23,499 bases of DNA, taken from assembly GCA_947440875.1 (NCBI GenBank), contig CANETG010000012.1:1-23499 (forward strand), in the 5' to 3' direction. The notes beneath the pieces are model-generated. The model saw nothing but the letters and a program-made list of their open reading frames with translations, was not told the DNA's origin and did not search any database. The position numbers and the translations under genes were made by a program. Positions 1 to 6,974 of the stretch are shown here, piece by piece (position 1 is the stretch's first letter; each line of letters begins with the position of its first letter). The stretch comes from Bacteriovoracaceae bacterium (lineage in GTDB: Bacteria; Bdellovibrionota; Bacteriovoracia; Bacteriovoracales; Bacteriovoracaceae).

Positions 1-28
1 ACTTCGAATCACTGGCGGCGAGGTAAGC

Positions 29-784
29 ATGAAAAAATATCTCTTCCTTCTTCTTCTCTCGTTTTCTGTCTCAGCTGCGGTAGATCCTTTTGATCTTACC
101 GAAGAAGAATGGAATCCGGTGACGGAAGATATTCTCATCAAGAAACCGGAAAAGCATCTCCGGAACGAAAGCATGATCTATGATCTCAATACTGACCTGG
201 GGATTAAAGATCAGCGCCGTTACACGGGTGCGGACTGGAATCGCTTTTCCGTCTCTGGCCACGTCAACGGTTCTTATGAGCACCCACAAGACCTCTACGG
301 TTTTGATGCGACCTACATGTTCCGTACCAAACGCTACAATCAGATCTGGTTCGGTGGACATTTCTTCAATCACTTCTCGCGCTTCAATACCGTTTCCAAT
401 AACTCGAGCGAAGGAAGCGAAGCGGATTTCCGTCGCCCAGGTAATTCGAAGAATACCGTCACTGGTTTGGGACTTGGAGCAGGCTACCGCTTTAAACTCC
501 TTCTCGATTTCTTTCCCACAGAGGACGTCTTTGAAAACATCGATGTGTTCGCAAACTACCTGTCGTTCAAAGAAAACTTCGTCGACGATACCTACAAGGG
601 CTATGGTCTAACGATGAACTACGGTCTCCATAAGAGATCGAGCACTAATTATTTCTACGGCGGAAAAGCCTCTTACAATATCGGGAGCGTCATCCGTTCA
701 TCTCGTGGTGGAGAATCTCCGTCGGATAGAACTCTTCCTGTTGGCTGGCTCTCTATCGCCTTTGAGATGGGATTCTTCTACTAA
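29..784 (+). CDS. Predicted outer-membrane beta-barrel-like protein, function unknown
   Basis: 251 residues. The first 17 or so residues form a clear Sec signal peptide (MKKY, a run of Leu, then SVSA|A), so the product is exported. The mature part alternates polar and aromatic residues and is rich in Tyr, Phe and Gly. It ends in FEMGFFY, an aromatic C-terminus typical of BAM-dependent outer-membrane barrels. The ATG at 29 follows a GAGGT-type ribosome binding site. The stop codon abuts the ATG of the adenosine deaminase gene with no gap, so the two are probably cotranscribed and translationally coupled. I do not recognise a family. A barrel that serves nucleoside uptake is possible only by context; nothing in the sequence shows it. 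Confidence 0.75.
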   Translation: MKKYLFLLLLSFSVSAAVDPFDLTEEEWNPVTEDILIKKPEKHLRNESMIYDLNTDLGIKDQRRYTGADWNRFSVSGHVNGSYEHPQDLYGFDATYMFRTKRYNQIWFGGHFFNHFSRFNTVSNNSSEGSEADFRRPGNSKNTVTGLGLGAGYRFKLLLDFFPTEDVFENIDVFANYLSFKENFVDDTYKGYGLTMNYGLHKRSSTNYFYGGKASYNIGSVIRSSRGGESPSDRTLPVGWLSIAFEMGFFY

Positions 785-1798
785 ATGAATTACCGCAAAC
801 TTCCCAAAATTGAACTTCATCGCCACCTCGATGCCAGCATCCGCATAGGGACAGTCTACGAACTGGCCAGAAAGCACAACATTAACGTGAACGCTGCGAC
901 TCTCGCCGAACTCGATCATAAAATCACCATCCGAAAGCCGATGAAGAATCTCGAAGATGTTCTGCACTCATTTCTCACGACGCAAAAAGTTCTGGTGAGC
1001 TACGAAGGTATTAAACGAGTCGCTTTCGAGAACGTGGAAGATTGCTTTCTTGAAGGCATCAAACTTGTTGAACTTCGTTTTGCTCCCGTCTACATCGCAA
1101 AAGATAAAAAACTCGGCTTCGATGAGATCATCGAAGGTGTGATCGACGGAATCACGGAAGGAATGATCAAGTACGATATCCAAGTGGGACTACTTCACAT
1201 CATGCCAAGGTCTCTTGATCTCAAACAAAACATTCAGAGCACAGAAGATATTCTCCGTTACCGGAAATCCTCCCACAAAAACGCCGATCGTCTAGTCGGC
1301 ATCGATCTGGCCGATCTCGAAACACCAGAGTCATTCGTCGATTACGCTCCATCGATCGCAAGAGCAAAAAAAGAAGGCATGGGTGTGACCATTCACTCGG
1401 GAGAAGACTCCACCGCTCTTAACGTGAAAAAAACGATCGAAGTTTACGGCGCAGACAGAATCGGCCACGGCATTCAAATCGCGAAATCTCCAGAGATCAT
1501 AAGATTCGTCAAAGAAAGAGATATCGCCCTCGAAGTTTGCCCCACGTCCAATTGGCTCACCCAGTGCGTGAAAAAAATTGAACAGCACCCACTTAAGTTT
1601 CTTTTTGACCAAGGGGTAAAGGTCACTCTCAATTCCGATGACCCACAGATTATGGGAATTGATCTTGTCCATGAGTACGAAGTCGCCGAAAAACTAGGCT
1701 TGAAAAAAGAAGAGTTGATTCAGATGAATAAATGGGCACTCGAAAAAAGCTTCTTCCCAGAAGATATCAAAAAGCGATCGATGAAATTTTTTACTTAA
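785..1798 (+). CDS. add: Adenosine deaminase
   Basis: 337 residues, the normal length for bacterial Add. It deaminates adenosine and deoxyadenosine to inosine and deoxyinosine in purine salvage, in the cytoplasm. The metal-dependent amidohydrolase fold is recognisable throughout. ELHRHLD supplies zinc ligands His12 and His14. TIHSGED carries His204 and the catalytic Glu207. RIGHGI carries His228. NSDDP supplies ligand Asp285 and catalytic Asp286. CPTSN is the usual family motif before the last strand. The start follows directly on the stop of the barrel gene, with only a weak GGGA element upstream. The 3' end overlaps the convergent SPOR gene by 8 nt. An adenine deaminase of the same superfamily is the alternative, but the LHRHLD form and overall pattern favour adenosine deaminase. 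Confidence 0.9.
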   Translation: MNYRKLPKIELHRHLDASIRIGTVYELARKHNINVNAATLAELDHKITIRKPMKNLEDVLHSFLTTQKVLVSYEGIKRVAFENVEDCFLEGIKLVELRFAPVYIAKDKKLGFDEIIEGVIDGITEGMIKYDIQVGLLHIMPRSLDLKQNIQSTEDILRYRKSSHKNADRLVGIDLADLETPESFVDYAPSIARAKKEGMGVTIHSGEDSTALNVKKTIEVYGADRIGHGIQIAKSPEIIRFVKERDIALEVCPTSNWLTQCVKKIEQHPLKFLFDQGVKVTLNSDDPQIMGIDLVHEYEVAEKLGLKKEELIQMNKWALEKSFFPEDIKKRSMKFFT

Positions 1799-2405
1799 TC
1801 TCGGTGATGACGTGATCCTGCCCTGAGAAAAGACTATTCTCTTCACGGATATATTTCTTTGCCGCCTCAACCGTATCAAAGACCCCAAGACTCACTCGGT
1901 ACCACGTGCCTTTGCCGTCGATTCTCACTTCATTGATGATGGGATTGTATCCGCGGACCGTGAAGCCCTCGGCAAACTGCTTCCCCTCTTCAACAGTATT
2001 ATAAGAGCCAAGCTGAATCGTATATTTTCCCGCCATCGGATTCGCTGGATTTGGATTGGCCGCAGTCGTCGTTGCCTTAGTCGTCGAGTTTGTTTTTTCT
2101 TCGCTCGAAAACTTTTCCAGCTCTTCGGTCAGCTGGGTCTTTGATTCATCCATCATCTTTTTTAATTTATCTTCATCCGTGAGTTGAGCATCAGTTGAAA
2201 TCGTTTTCTCAGCATCTTCTTCCACGGCAGATTTGAGTTCAACCGTTTTTTTATCTTCGGCCGTTACACCAGAGGCATCGAGCGAAATGCGTTTCCCCAT
2301 TTTCACGCCGATCGTGAAACTGGTCACAATCAAAACGAGGATAAGGAGAGAAATGAGCACGAGCTCTTTCTTTTCAAAAATGACGACTTTATTGTTTTCT
2401 TCCAT
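1791..2405 (-). CDS. SPOR-domain inner-membrane protein
   Basis: 204 residues with the layout of SPOR-domain cell-division proteins. A short cytoplasmic tail of about 13 residues comes first, then one transmembrane helix (about 14-34, rich in Leu, Ile and Val). A charged, low-complexity periplasmic linker follows (about 40-125, Glu/Lys then Thr/Ala/Asn/Pro). The C-terminal SPOR domain (about 127-204) starts YTIQLGSYNT and contains GTWYRVSLGVFDT. SPOR domains bind glycan strands stripped of stem peptides at septa, so the protein probably localises to the division site or to sites of amidase action. It is transcribed alone, convergent with add. FtsN, DedD and DamX share this plan; the sequence does not tell which role it has. 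Confidence 0.85.
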   Translation of the reverse strand: MEENNKVVIFEKKELVLISLLILVLIVTSFTIGVKMGKRISLDASGVTAEDKKTVELKSAVEEDAEKTISTDAQLTDEDKLKKMMDESKTQLTEELEKFSSEEKTNSTTKATTTAANPNPANPMAGKYTIQLGSYNTVEEGKQFAEGFTVRGYNPIINEVRIDGKGTWYRVSLGVFDTVEAAKKYIREENSLFSGQDHVITEIK

Positions 2406-2412
2406 GCCTTAC

Positions 2413-2440
2413 ATTTTAAGGGCTTGACCCATAAGCTCAA
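2413..2440 (-). promoter_or_regulatory. Candidate sigma70 promoter of the SPOR gene, with a very short leader
   Basis: On the minus strand TTGAGC (2435-2440) and TAAAAT (2413-2418) are 16 nt apart. The -10 box lies only 7 nt before the ATG at 2405, so the transcript would be leaderless or nearly so. A TAAGG element sits almost against the ATG. The match is judged by eye only. Confidence 0.35.
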
Positions 2441-2472
2441 AGACCTTTTTTCATTCCCGAACAAACTACTCG

Positions 2473-2478
2473 GATAAT
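2473..2478 (+). promoter_or_regulatory. Possible -10 box for the Flp/Tad operon
   Basis: GATAAT is the best -10-like hexamer between the SPOR gene and flp. The expected -35 region, 17 nt upstream, reads TTCATT and is weak, so an activator or an alternative sigma factor may be needed. Another candidate, TTGACC at 2424-2429, has no good -10 partner. Confidence 0.25.
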
Positions 2479-2503
2479 CAGCGTTCATCTCGACCCAATC
2501 CGT

Positions 2504-2535
2504 CCTCCTGTTTAAATTCGGGGGGCCAAAGGAGG
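2504..2535 (+). promoter_or_regulatory. Strong ribosome binding site of flp, with an upstream complementary hexamer
   Basis: AAAGGAGG ends 5 nt before the flp ATG at 2541 and is the strongest Shine-Dalgarno sequence in the window, fitting a major pilin. CCTCCT at 2504-2509 is perfectly complementary to AGGAGG at 2530-2535 with 20 nt between, so a hairpin could hide the site. Whether it forms is untested. Confidence 0.5.
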
Positions 2536-2540
2536 CAAAT

Positions 2541-2723
2541 ATGAAGAGATTTTTCAAAAACCAAAAGGGCCAGGGAATCATGGAATACGTGATCATCTCG
2601 AGCCTCGTCGGAATCTGCTGTCTTATCGCCGTCAAAGAGTTCGGTGACGTGGTCAAAAGACGTATCGACAATATGAAGGGCCAAATCACGGATGAGATCA
2701 CTCTCCGCGACCGGAACAGATGA
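2541..2723 (+). CDS. flp: Flp-type (class IVb) pilin, major subunit candidate
   Basis: 60 residues. The N-terminus has a short basic leader (MKRFFKNQKG) and then a class III prepilin junction KG|QGIMEYVI. It carries the Glu-Tyr pair at +5/+6 that defines Flp pilins, followed by a hydrophobic helix to about residue 32 and a short charged tail. Flp pilins are cleaved by a TadV-like peptidase and polymerise into adhesive Tad pili. It is the first gene of an operon and has the best ribosome binding site here, which fits the most abundant product. Its stop overlaps the next start (ATGA at 2720). No TadV-like peptidase is in the window, so processing must rely on a peptidase encoded elsewhere. Confidence 0.88.
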   Translation: MKRFFKNQKGQGIMEYVIISSLVGICCLIAVKEFGDVVKRRIDNMKGQITDEITLRDRNR

Positions 2724-2998
2724 GAACCCTCACCACTTTCATGACTTTGGGTATTTTAGTCTTCCTGGGACAACAAGCGGTGACTCTCCACAAGCTTACC
2801 GTTTGTCGCCAGGAAGCCTGGAGATCATCTTTGACTCTGCATACCCGAACTCTTCTCACCGAGTCCCTCCCGTCTGAAAGAGATTTTCTCCCCAGCTGCA
2901 AGATCATCATTTCTCGAGAAAATAATCGCGTGTCCTGGACACGACTCCCTGTCCCTCGGCGCCTCATCGTTCCCCTCTATCTGCGGGGTAAATTATGA
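2720..2998 (+). CDS. Small membrane-anchored protein of the Tad locus
   Basis: 92 residues. A hydrophobic helix at about 5-20 is followed by a basic extracytoplasmic part containing two cysteines (in LTVCRQE and SCKIII) that could form a disulfide. There is no G|xxxxE prepilin cleavage site, so it is probably membrane-anchored or a divergent minor pilin. It shares ATGA overlaps with flp upstream and with the next gene downstream, indicating translational coupling in the pilus operon. I do not recognise a family; position and size suggest a minor pilin or TadE/TadF-like part. Reality as a gene is supported by the two coupled junctions. Confidence 0.6.
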   Translation: MRTLTTFMTLGILVFLGQQAVTLHKLTVCRQEAWRSSLTLHTRTLLTESLPSERDFLPSCKIIISRENNRVSWTRLPVPRRLIVPLYLRGKL

Positions 2999-3591
2999 AT
3001 GAAAAAGGCGAGATGAATCTTGTGTTCGTCCTGATGGTCGCGGGCCTATCAGGTGTCATGATTTTATGCGCTCTTAAGCTTCAAAAATCCTACCGGCTAC
3101 TAGAAAAAAGAACCGATCTATTCCTCTGCACCAAGGAAGTCGAAGGCGAAATTTCCCAGTACATGAGGTTCATGGGGCGAACGAATTGGGCGATTAAAAA
3201 TGTTGAGAAAGCAAAACTCATCATGCTGTTTATTCCTGGGCTTCAGGGTGGAGCACTCGAAGCAGAAAAGGCCAAACGAACCCTGATCCTCGTTCAAAAT
3301 ACGAGTGTCGTTCCGTTTCTGAAAAAAATGGCGGAATTGAAATCGCGAAGCTGTCCGATGGATCCTCGGATCTTTATAACTCCTTTCATACTAACGCCCG
3401 TTGGCCACCAAAGAAATACTGACGGAACTGCCACCCTAAGGAAGTTACGATGGAGCTACCAATACGTTTCCTATCCCTACTCACTTTCTGTGGATTGGGA
3501 CGCGTCCCAATTCGAGGCCCTGAACCCGCGCTTAAAGCGAATCTCAAAGGAGAACGGGGCGAAGCTGTCTTCAACCTTATCCTCTTATTAA
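2995..3591 (+). CDS. TadE/TadG-like pseudopilin-like protein
   Basis: 198 residues. The N-terminus MNEKGEMNLVFVLMVAGL has a short charged leader ending in Lys-Gly-Glu and then a hydrophobic helix. This is the shape of TadE/TadG-type pseudopilins, although Glu sits at +1 and not at +5. The extracytoplasmic part carries two cysteines (LFLCTKE and RSCPMD). The gene starts in an ATGA overlap with its upstream neighbour. Its last 142 nt are also used, in another frame, by the next gene. The role in Tad pilus assembly is inferred from position and N-terminus; sequence similarity to known TadE/G beyond that is not evident to me. Confidence 0.6.
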   Translation: MNEKGEMNLVFVLMVAGLSGVMILCALKLQKSYRLLEKRTDLFLCTKEVEGEISQYMRFMGRTNWAIKNVEKAKLIMLFIPGLQGGALEAEKAKRTLILVQNTSVVPFLKKMAELKSRSCPMDPRIFITPFILTPVGHQRNTDGTATLRKLRWSYQYVSYPYSLSVDWDASQFEALNPRLKRISKENGAKLSSTLSSY

Positions 3592-3716
3592 CGTCGGCGA
3601 GTCTCCTCTACGGTGGACTTTTCTGGCTCAACAAAACTTTTGAAAAAAGAACCAAGGAGCATCTCCATGATTTCCAAACTCGCTGGAATCATCTCGGGCA
3701 AAAATACAAAGACTAA
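3450..3716 (+). CDS. Small pseudopilin-like membrane protein, overlapping both neighbours
   Basis: 88 residues if translated from ATG 3450, which follows an excellent AAGGAAG ribosome binding site (3438-3444). Residues 1-32 would be an unusually long leader. KGERGEAVFNLILLL (about 33-47) repeats the Gly-Glu plus hydrophobic-helix pattern of the preceding protein and of TadE-like proteins. A short basic tail follows. The start lies 142 nt inside the preceding gene in another frame, and the end overlaps the CpaB-like gene by 50 nt. The conserved-looking pseudopilin segment starts close to the end of the preceding gene. The real start might therefore be further in, but no ATG or GTG is available there; TTG 3495 is possible and lacks a binding site. 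Confidence 0.6.
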   Translation: MELPIRFLSLLTFCGLGRVPIRGPEPALKANLKGERGEAVFNLILLLTSASLLYGGLFWLNKTFEKRTKEHLHDFQTRWNHLGQKYKD

Positions 3717-4095
3717 ACTCTGGTGGACAAAGCTCGCCATTGCTCTGGTCGTCTCCAATATCTTTTTCTTCCTTCTTTTCGGAGGAGACAACACCTCCTC
3801 AGCTCAAACATTGAGCATGCCCTTGGGATGGGTCGAGGTCCAGCTTGAGGCCCGCCTTCATACTCCATTTCAAAACGGAAAAAAGGTCCTTCTCGTGAAC
3901 CGCTCTGGGAGGAAAAAGATTAGTGCCGTGTTAAATAATGGAGGAAGTGAGCTGGATCAGCGAGTGACTGTCCTGGTGAAAGAAGATGAGGCCAATCTCC
4001 TTTTCCAGTATGAGAACTGGGAAATCCTTCCCCTTATCCAGAACCTTCATTTTAAAACTGCTACCCAAAGAGAGACCCATGAAATTCGTTACTAG
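3667..4095 (+). CDS. CpaB/RcpC-like pilus assembly protein, reduced
   Basis: 142 residues from ATG 3667, chosen because AAGGAG lies 7 nt upstream; an earlier in-frame ATG at 3613 has no comparable site. A basic N-terminus is followed by one transmembrane helix (about 21-39), so most of the protein is periplasmic. Residues 53-125 resemble the C-terminal part of CpaB. There is a G-W-V-E-V-Q-L strand, a VLLVNRSGR segment, and VTVLVKEDEANLL, which parallels the CpaB pattern V-T-L-x-V-x-x-x-x-A-x-x-L. CpaB proteins act with the secretin in the outer-membrane channel of Tad pili. Its position just before the secretin supports the call. It is shorter than typical CpaB (over 250 residues) and lacks a recognisable SAF domain, so the assignment is an inference. 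Confidence 0.5.
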   Translation: MISKLAGIISGKNTKTKLWWTKLAIALVVSNIFFFLLFGGDNTSSAQTLSMPLGWVEVQLEARLHTPFQNGKKVLLVNRSGRKKISAVLNNGGSELDQRVTVLVKEDEANLLFQYENWEILPLIQNLHFKTATQRETHEIRY

Positions 4096-4369
4096 CCTTA
4101 TTTTCCTCTTCTCACTCCCGAGCTTTGCCTCGCCCATTCGCATCTTTCACGAAAAAGAAGAAGGTCGCGCGCGGATCGTTCGCGAAATTTTCCAACAGCA
4201 GTATTTCATCCCTGAGGATCTGATCGCAGTTCAGGAAGTACCAAAATGTGAGGAATTAAAGGGTCGGGGGAAATTAGATCTGTGCTTAAAAAACAACGGA
4301 GACCTATTAGTGGTCTCCGTCGATAAAGGATTCATTCACGAATCCCTAAAAATCTTTCAGGCCCCGTAA
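4079..4369 (+). CDS. Small secreted protein of the Tad locus, unknown
   Basis: 96 residues from ATG 4079, preceded by an AAGAGAG purine stretch and overlapping the CpaB-like gene by 17 nt. MKFVTSLIFLFSLPSFA|S is a clear signal peptide with a lipobox-free AxxA-type site, so the product is periplasmic or secreted. The mature part has two cysteines (PKCEEL and DLCLKN) and no domain that I recognise. It ends just before the secretin gene, whose AAGGAG site overlaps this stop codon. A secretin pilotin or a periplasmic assembly factor would fit by position, but that is only a guess. Confidence 0.65.
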   Translation: MKFVTSLIFLFSLPSFASPIRIFHEKEEGRARIVREIFQQQYFIPEDLIAVQEVPKCEELKGRGKLDLCLKNNGDLLVVSVDKGFIHESLKIFQAP

Positions 4370-4380
4370 GGAGACCGATT

Positions 4381-5829
4381 ATGAATTACTTCTGGTGGAC
4401 AGCGAACTTAGGAGTCGTGCCTTTGTTTCTGTTAGCAGCTTTTCTCTTAGCACCTGCTGCTCTATGCTTGGCCTTACGACGGTTTTCAGTAACTGCAGTT
4501 CTTGATGCCATATATATCTCCCGAGATAAGTTTAGACTTTATTGGTATTTGAAGCTCCTCAATGTAACGAGATGCCTCCTCTTTGTCAAAATCTTCCTCT
4601 TTATACCAGTCGCGTCAATTGCGGCGGAAAATCCCAAAGACATCATTCTCGCTAAGGGGGAGCAGAAGGAAATCCCAATTGAGTCCCTCAGGCATTTTTC
4701 CGTAGGGAATCCTGAGGTCATTTCCTACAAATTCCTTCCTAAGCAGAAAAAAATTCTCCTGAAAGGGAAGAAGGTCGGGTTTACTGACGTCATCATTTGG
4801 AACGGAAAAGGGAAAGAAACCTTCAGCATCTACGTTCTCTCAAAGCAAAAATTTCTCAAAACATTCCAGCTCGCCGACGCCCTGAAAAATCTCAATCTTG
4901 AAATTGATATAAAGGGTCCGATTATGACGGCGTCTGGGGTCCTCTCTGATTTTTCTGATTTTCTTTATCTGCAAAAGATTAAAGGTCAGTTTCAGGATCA
5001 GGTTTTTTTCAAAATCTCTCTCGATCCCAAACTGAGAAATCACATTGTGGGACAAATTTACAAAAAGCTCTATGCCAATGGCTTCTCGTCGGTGACCTGT
5101 CAGGTGGATTGGTTAGATATTCTTTGTTTTTATGAAGGGACTCAAAATGAGAATCTTCTGAAACAGCTCTCCAGTTTTTACCGAGTCACTTTCATTCAGC
5201 AGGATTCGCGCCTTCGTCATAAAAATTACCGCTTAAAACTTAAGCTCATCCAAGTCGAGCAAATGGATGGGCAGGAAATTCATCTCGGGATGGACGCTTT
5301 TCAAACATCCATCGGCGATCTTTTTGATTTTGGAATCCGAAAACTCATAGAGGACAATCAAGTGTTCATTCAGAAAAGTAAGCTTGACCTGTCGACACTG
5401 GCGGAACCCGAACTTATCGTGAATCTTTCAACCCCACAGTTGATAGAAATCGGATCTCAAATCCCGTATCAGAATATCGCTCAGCAAGGCGCAACCGTCA
5501 TTGCTCCCATCGACTGGCGTTTTGCAGGTTTGAAAATCAAAACGAAAATCACAGAATCTTTCGGCAAGCTTTTACTCGAGTATGAAACTGAATTTTCTCG
5601 TCCCATCGGGCAAGCAATCAACGGGAGTAAAGAAATTTCGTCGGCCCTCCTTGAAGTCGGTGTTCCGATGAAAATCTTTCAGATCGGTTTCCAGACCTCG
5701 GCCAAAGACCGCAGAGGCATTCCCCTTCTTTCCGATATTCCAATTTTGAAACATCTCTTCGAATCGAAGTCCGACCAAACGACCTATAAGCAGATCTATG
5801 GTTATGTGGTTCTGGAGGCCGCACCGTAA
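4381..5829 (+). CDS. cpaC: CpaC/RcpA-like outer-membrane secretin of the Tad pilus
   Basis: 482 residues. About 83-155 matches the pilus-formation N-terminal domain of CpaC (DIILAKGEQKEIPI, SVGNPEVISY, GFTDVIIW). About 335-480 is the secretin domain, including GSQIPYQNIAQQG, then VGVPMKIFQIG and the near-terminal IPLLSDIPILKHLFES motif. Secretins form the outer-membrane pore through which the pilus passes. The start at 4381 has a strong AAGGAG site. It gives an odd 56-residue hydrophobic extension ahead of a second stretch (57-82, KLLNVTRCLL to SIAA) that by itself would be a normal signal peptide. TTG 4549 could start that shorter form but has no ribosome binding site. The stop overlaps the CpaF start by one base (TAATG). 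Confidence 0.85.
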   Translation: MNYFWWTANLGVVPLFLLAAFLLAPAALCLALRRFSVTAVLDAIYISRDKFRLYWYLKLLNVTRCLLFVKIFLFIPVASIAAENPKDIILAKGEQKEIPIESLRHFSVGNPEVISYKFLPKQKKILLKGKKVGFTDVIIWNGKGKETFSIYVLSKQKFLKTFQLADALKNLNLEIDIKGPIMTASGVLSDFSDFLYLQKIKGQFQDQVFFKISLDPKLRNHIVGQIYKKLYANGFSSVTCQVDWLDILCFYEGTQNENLLKQLSSFYRVTFIQQDSRLRHKNYRLKLKLIQVEQMDGQEIHLGMDAFQTSIGDLFDFGIRKLIEDNQVFIQKSKLDLSTLAEPELIVNLSTPQLIEIGSQIPYQNIAQQGATVIAPIDWRFAGLKIKTKITESFGKLLLEYETEFSRPIGQAINGSKEISSALLEVGVPMKIFQIGFQTSAKDRRGIPLLSDIPILKHLFESKSDQTTYKQIYGYVVLEAAP

Positions 5830-6932
5830 TGCTCTCACTTTTTCAGAATTCCCAAATTCACCAGCTCGATGTTGATGGCCCTACCCGGGCCCGCCAACTT
5901 CTCGTCGCTTGGTTGAACAAGGGAGTCATTCCGGCATGGGAAGAATTTTTCCACGAACTTCCCGTCCTGGAATCTGCTGAAGAACTCGAATCGGTGAAAG
6001 AAAATTTTACCAAGATTACGACCTGGCCTTTTCTGGACGAAATTCTCCGCGAAGAGGGAACCGAGTTTTTCTTCCATTCGCCTCAAGGATCTCAGAGACT
6101 TTCTCTGTCAGGACAGAAGTCAGGAATATCCGTTCCTTTAACAGAAGAAGAATGGCAACTGTGGCTTGAAACCGTGTCCCTGAAATATCATCAGAACTGG
6201 AATGTAGAACATCCTTTCGTCAGTTTTTACGGAGATCTCTTCGGTCAAAATTACCGGCTCAGCCTTATTCACGGATCAAGCTCTCCGCAAGGAAGATCAA
6301 AATTAATTCTCAGGAGACTCGCAGGAACTCCTCATCCACTTGAGTCATTCGGTGAAACGGAAGATGTCCAGAATCTCGTCCGTGAAAGAAAAAATATTCT
6401 CATCGCGGGGTCAACTGGATCTGGGAAAACTTCGATCCTCACAAGTCTTTTGACACTCATTAGTCCGGAAGAACATTTAGTGATTCTGGAAGATACTTAC
6501 GAAATTCTCTCGGCCCATCCTCATCAAACAAGGTTCCTTTCTGGATCCACACCACAGACAAGTCTCAAGGCCTATCTCTCCTACTCACTGCGCCTCAGCC
6601 CTGACCGAATTCTTCTGGGAGAAATGCGCTCGCATGAGGTCGTTCCATTCCTCATGGCGATGAACACGGGTCACCGCGGACTCATGGGAACGATTCACTC
6701 TTCAAGTGCGGCCGATGCCCTTCACCGAGCGGCACTTTTGTTTTCACTCTACGGAGGTGAAGCAAACCTTAATTTCGAGAAAGTCATGGAACTTCTCTGC
6801 CGAAATCTGGAGTACGTCGTCTTCATGGAAGATAAAAAGGTGAAGGAAGTCATCAAGGTTCTCGGTTCAGATAACGGCACACCGTTTTTTGAAGTGATTC
6901 AGAGCTTTGGTGGAGAAAATTTTAAGTTTTGA
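5829..6932 (+). CDS. cpaF: CpaF/TadA-like pilus assembly ATPase
   Basis: 367 residues, shorter than typical CpaF (about 450 or more) because of a short N-terminal region. Secretion-ATPase motifs appear in order: Walker A GSTGSGKT (194-201), Asp box ILEDTYE (219-225), Walker B ILLGEMR (261-267), and His box NTGHRGLMGTIHSSS (279-293). Hexameric ATPases of this GspE/VirB11 type power Tad pilus extension from the cytoplasmic face. The gene is last in the plus-strand operon and overlaps the secretin stop by one base. No TadZ or platform gene follows; the likely platform protein is across ettA on the other strand. Confidence 0.88.
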   Translation: MLSLFQNSQIHQLDVDGPTRARQLLVAWLNKGVIPAWEEFFHELPVLESAEELESVKENFTKITTWPFLDEILREEGTEFFFHSPQGSQRLSLSGQKSGISVPLTEEEWQLWLETVSLKYHQNWNVEHPFVSFYGDLFGQNYRLSLIHGSSSPQGRSKLILRRLAGTPHPLESFGETEDVQNLVRERKNILIAGSTGSGKTSILTSLLTLISPEEHLVILEDTYEILSAHPHQTRFLSGSTPQTSLKAYLSYSLRLSPDRILLGEMRSHEVVPFLMAMNTGHRGLMGTIHSSSAADALHRAALLFSLYGGEANLNFEKVMELLCRNLEYVVFMEDKKVKEVIKVLGSDNGTPFFEVIQSFGGENFKF

Positions 6933-6935
6933 AAG

Positions 6936-6967
6936 TGTTGCCCAAAAAATAACATTTCTGGGCAACA
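6936..6967. terminator. Hairpin between convergent cpaF-like gene and ettA
   Basis: A perfect 9-bp inverted repeat, TGTTGCCCA (6936-6944) and TGGGCAACA (6959-6967), surrounds a 14-nt A/T-rich loop. It fills most of the 42-bp gap between two convergent genes. Neither side has a proper U-tract, so it is either a weak bidirectional terminator or an RNA 3'-end stabiliser. Confidence 0.55.
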
Positions 6968-6974
6968 ACCTGAA

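Noticed and set aside
180..611. 143-codon frame inside the barrel gene
   Set aside because: Same-strand out-of-frame shadow with Ser/Thr/Arg-rich composition and no ribosome binding site.
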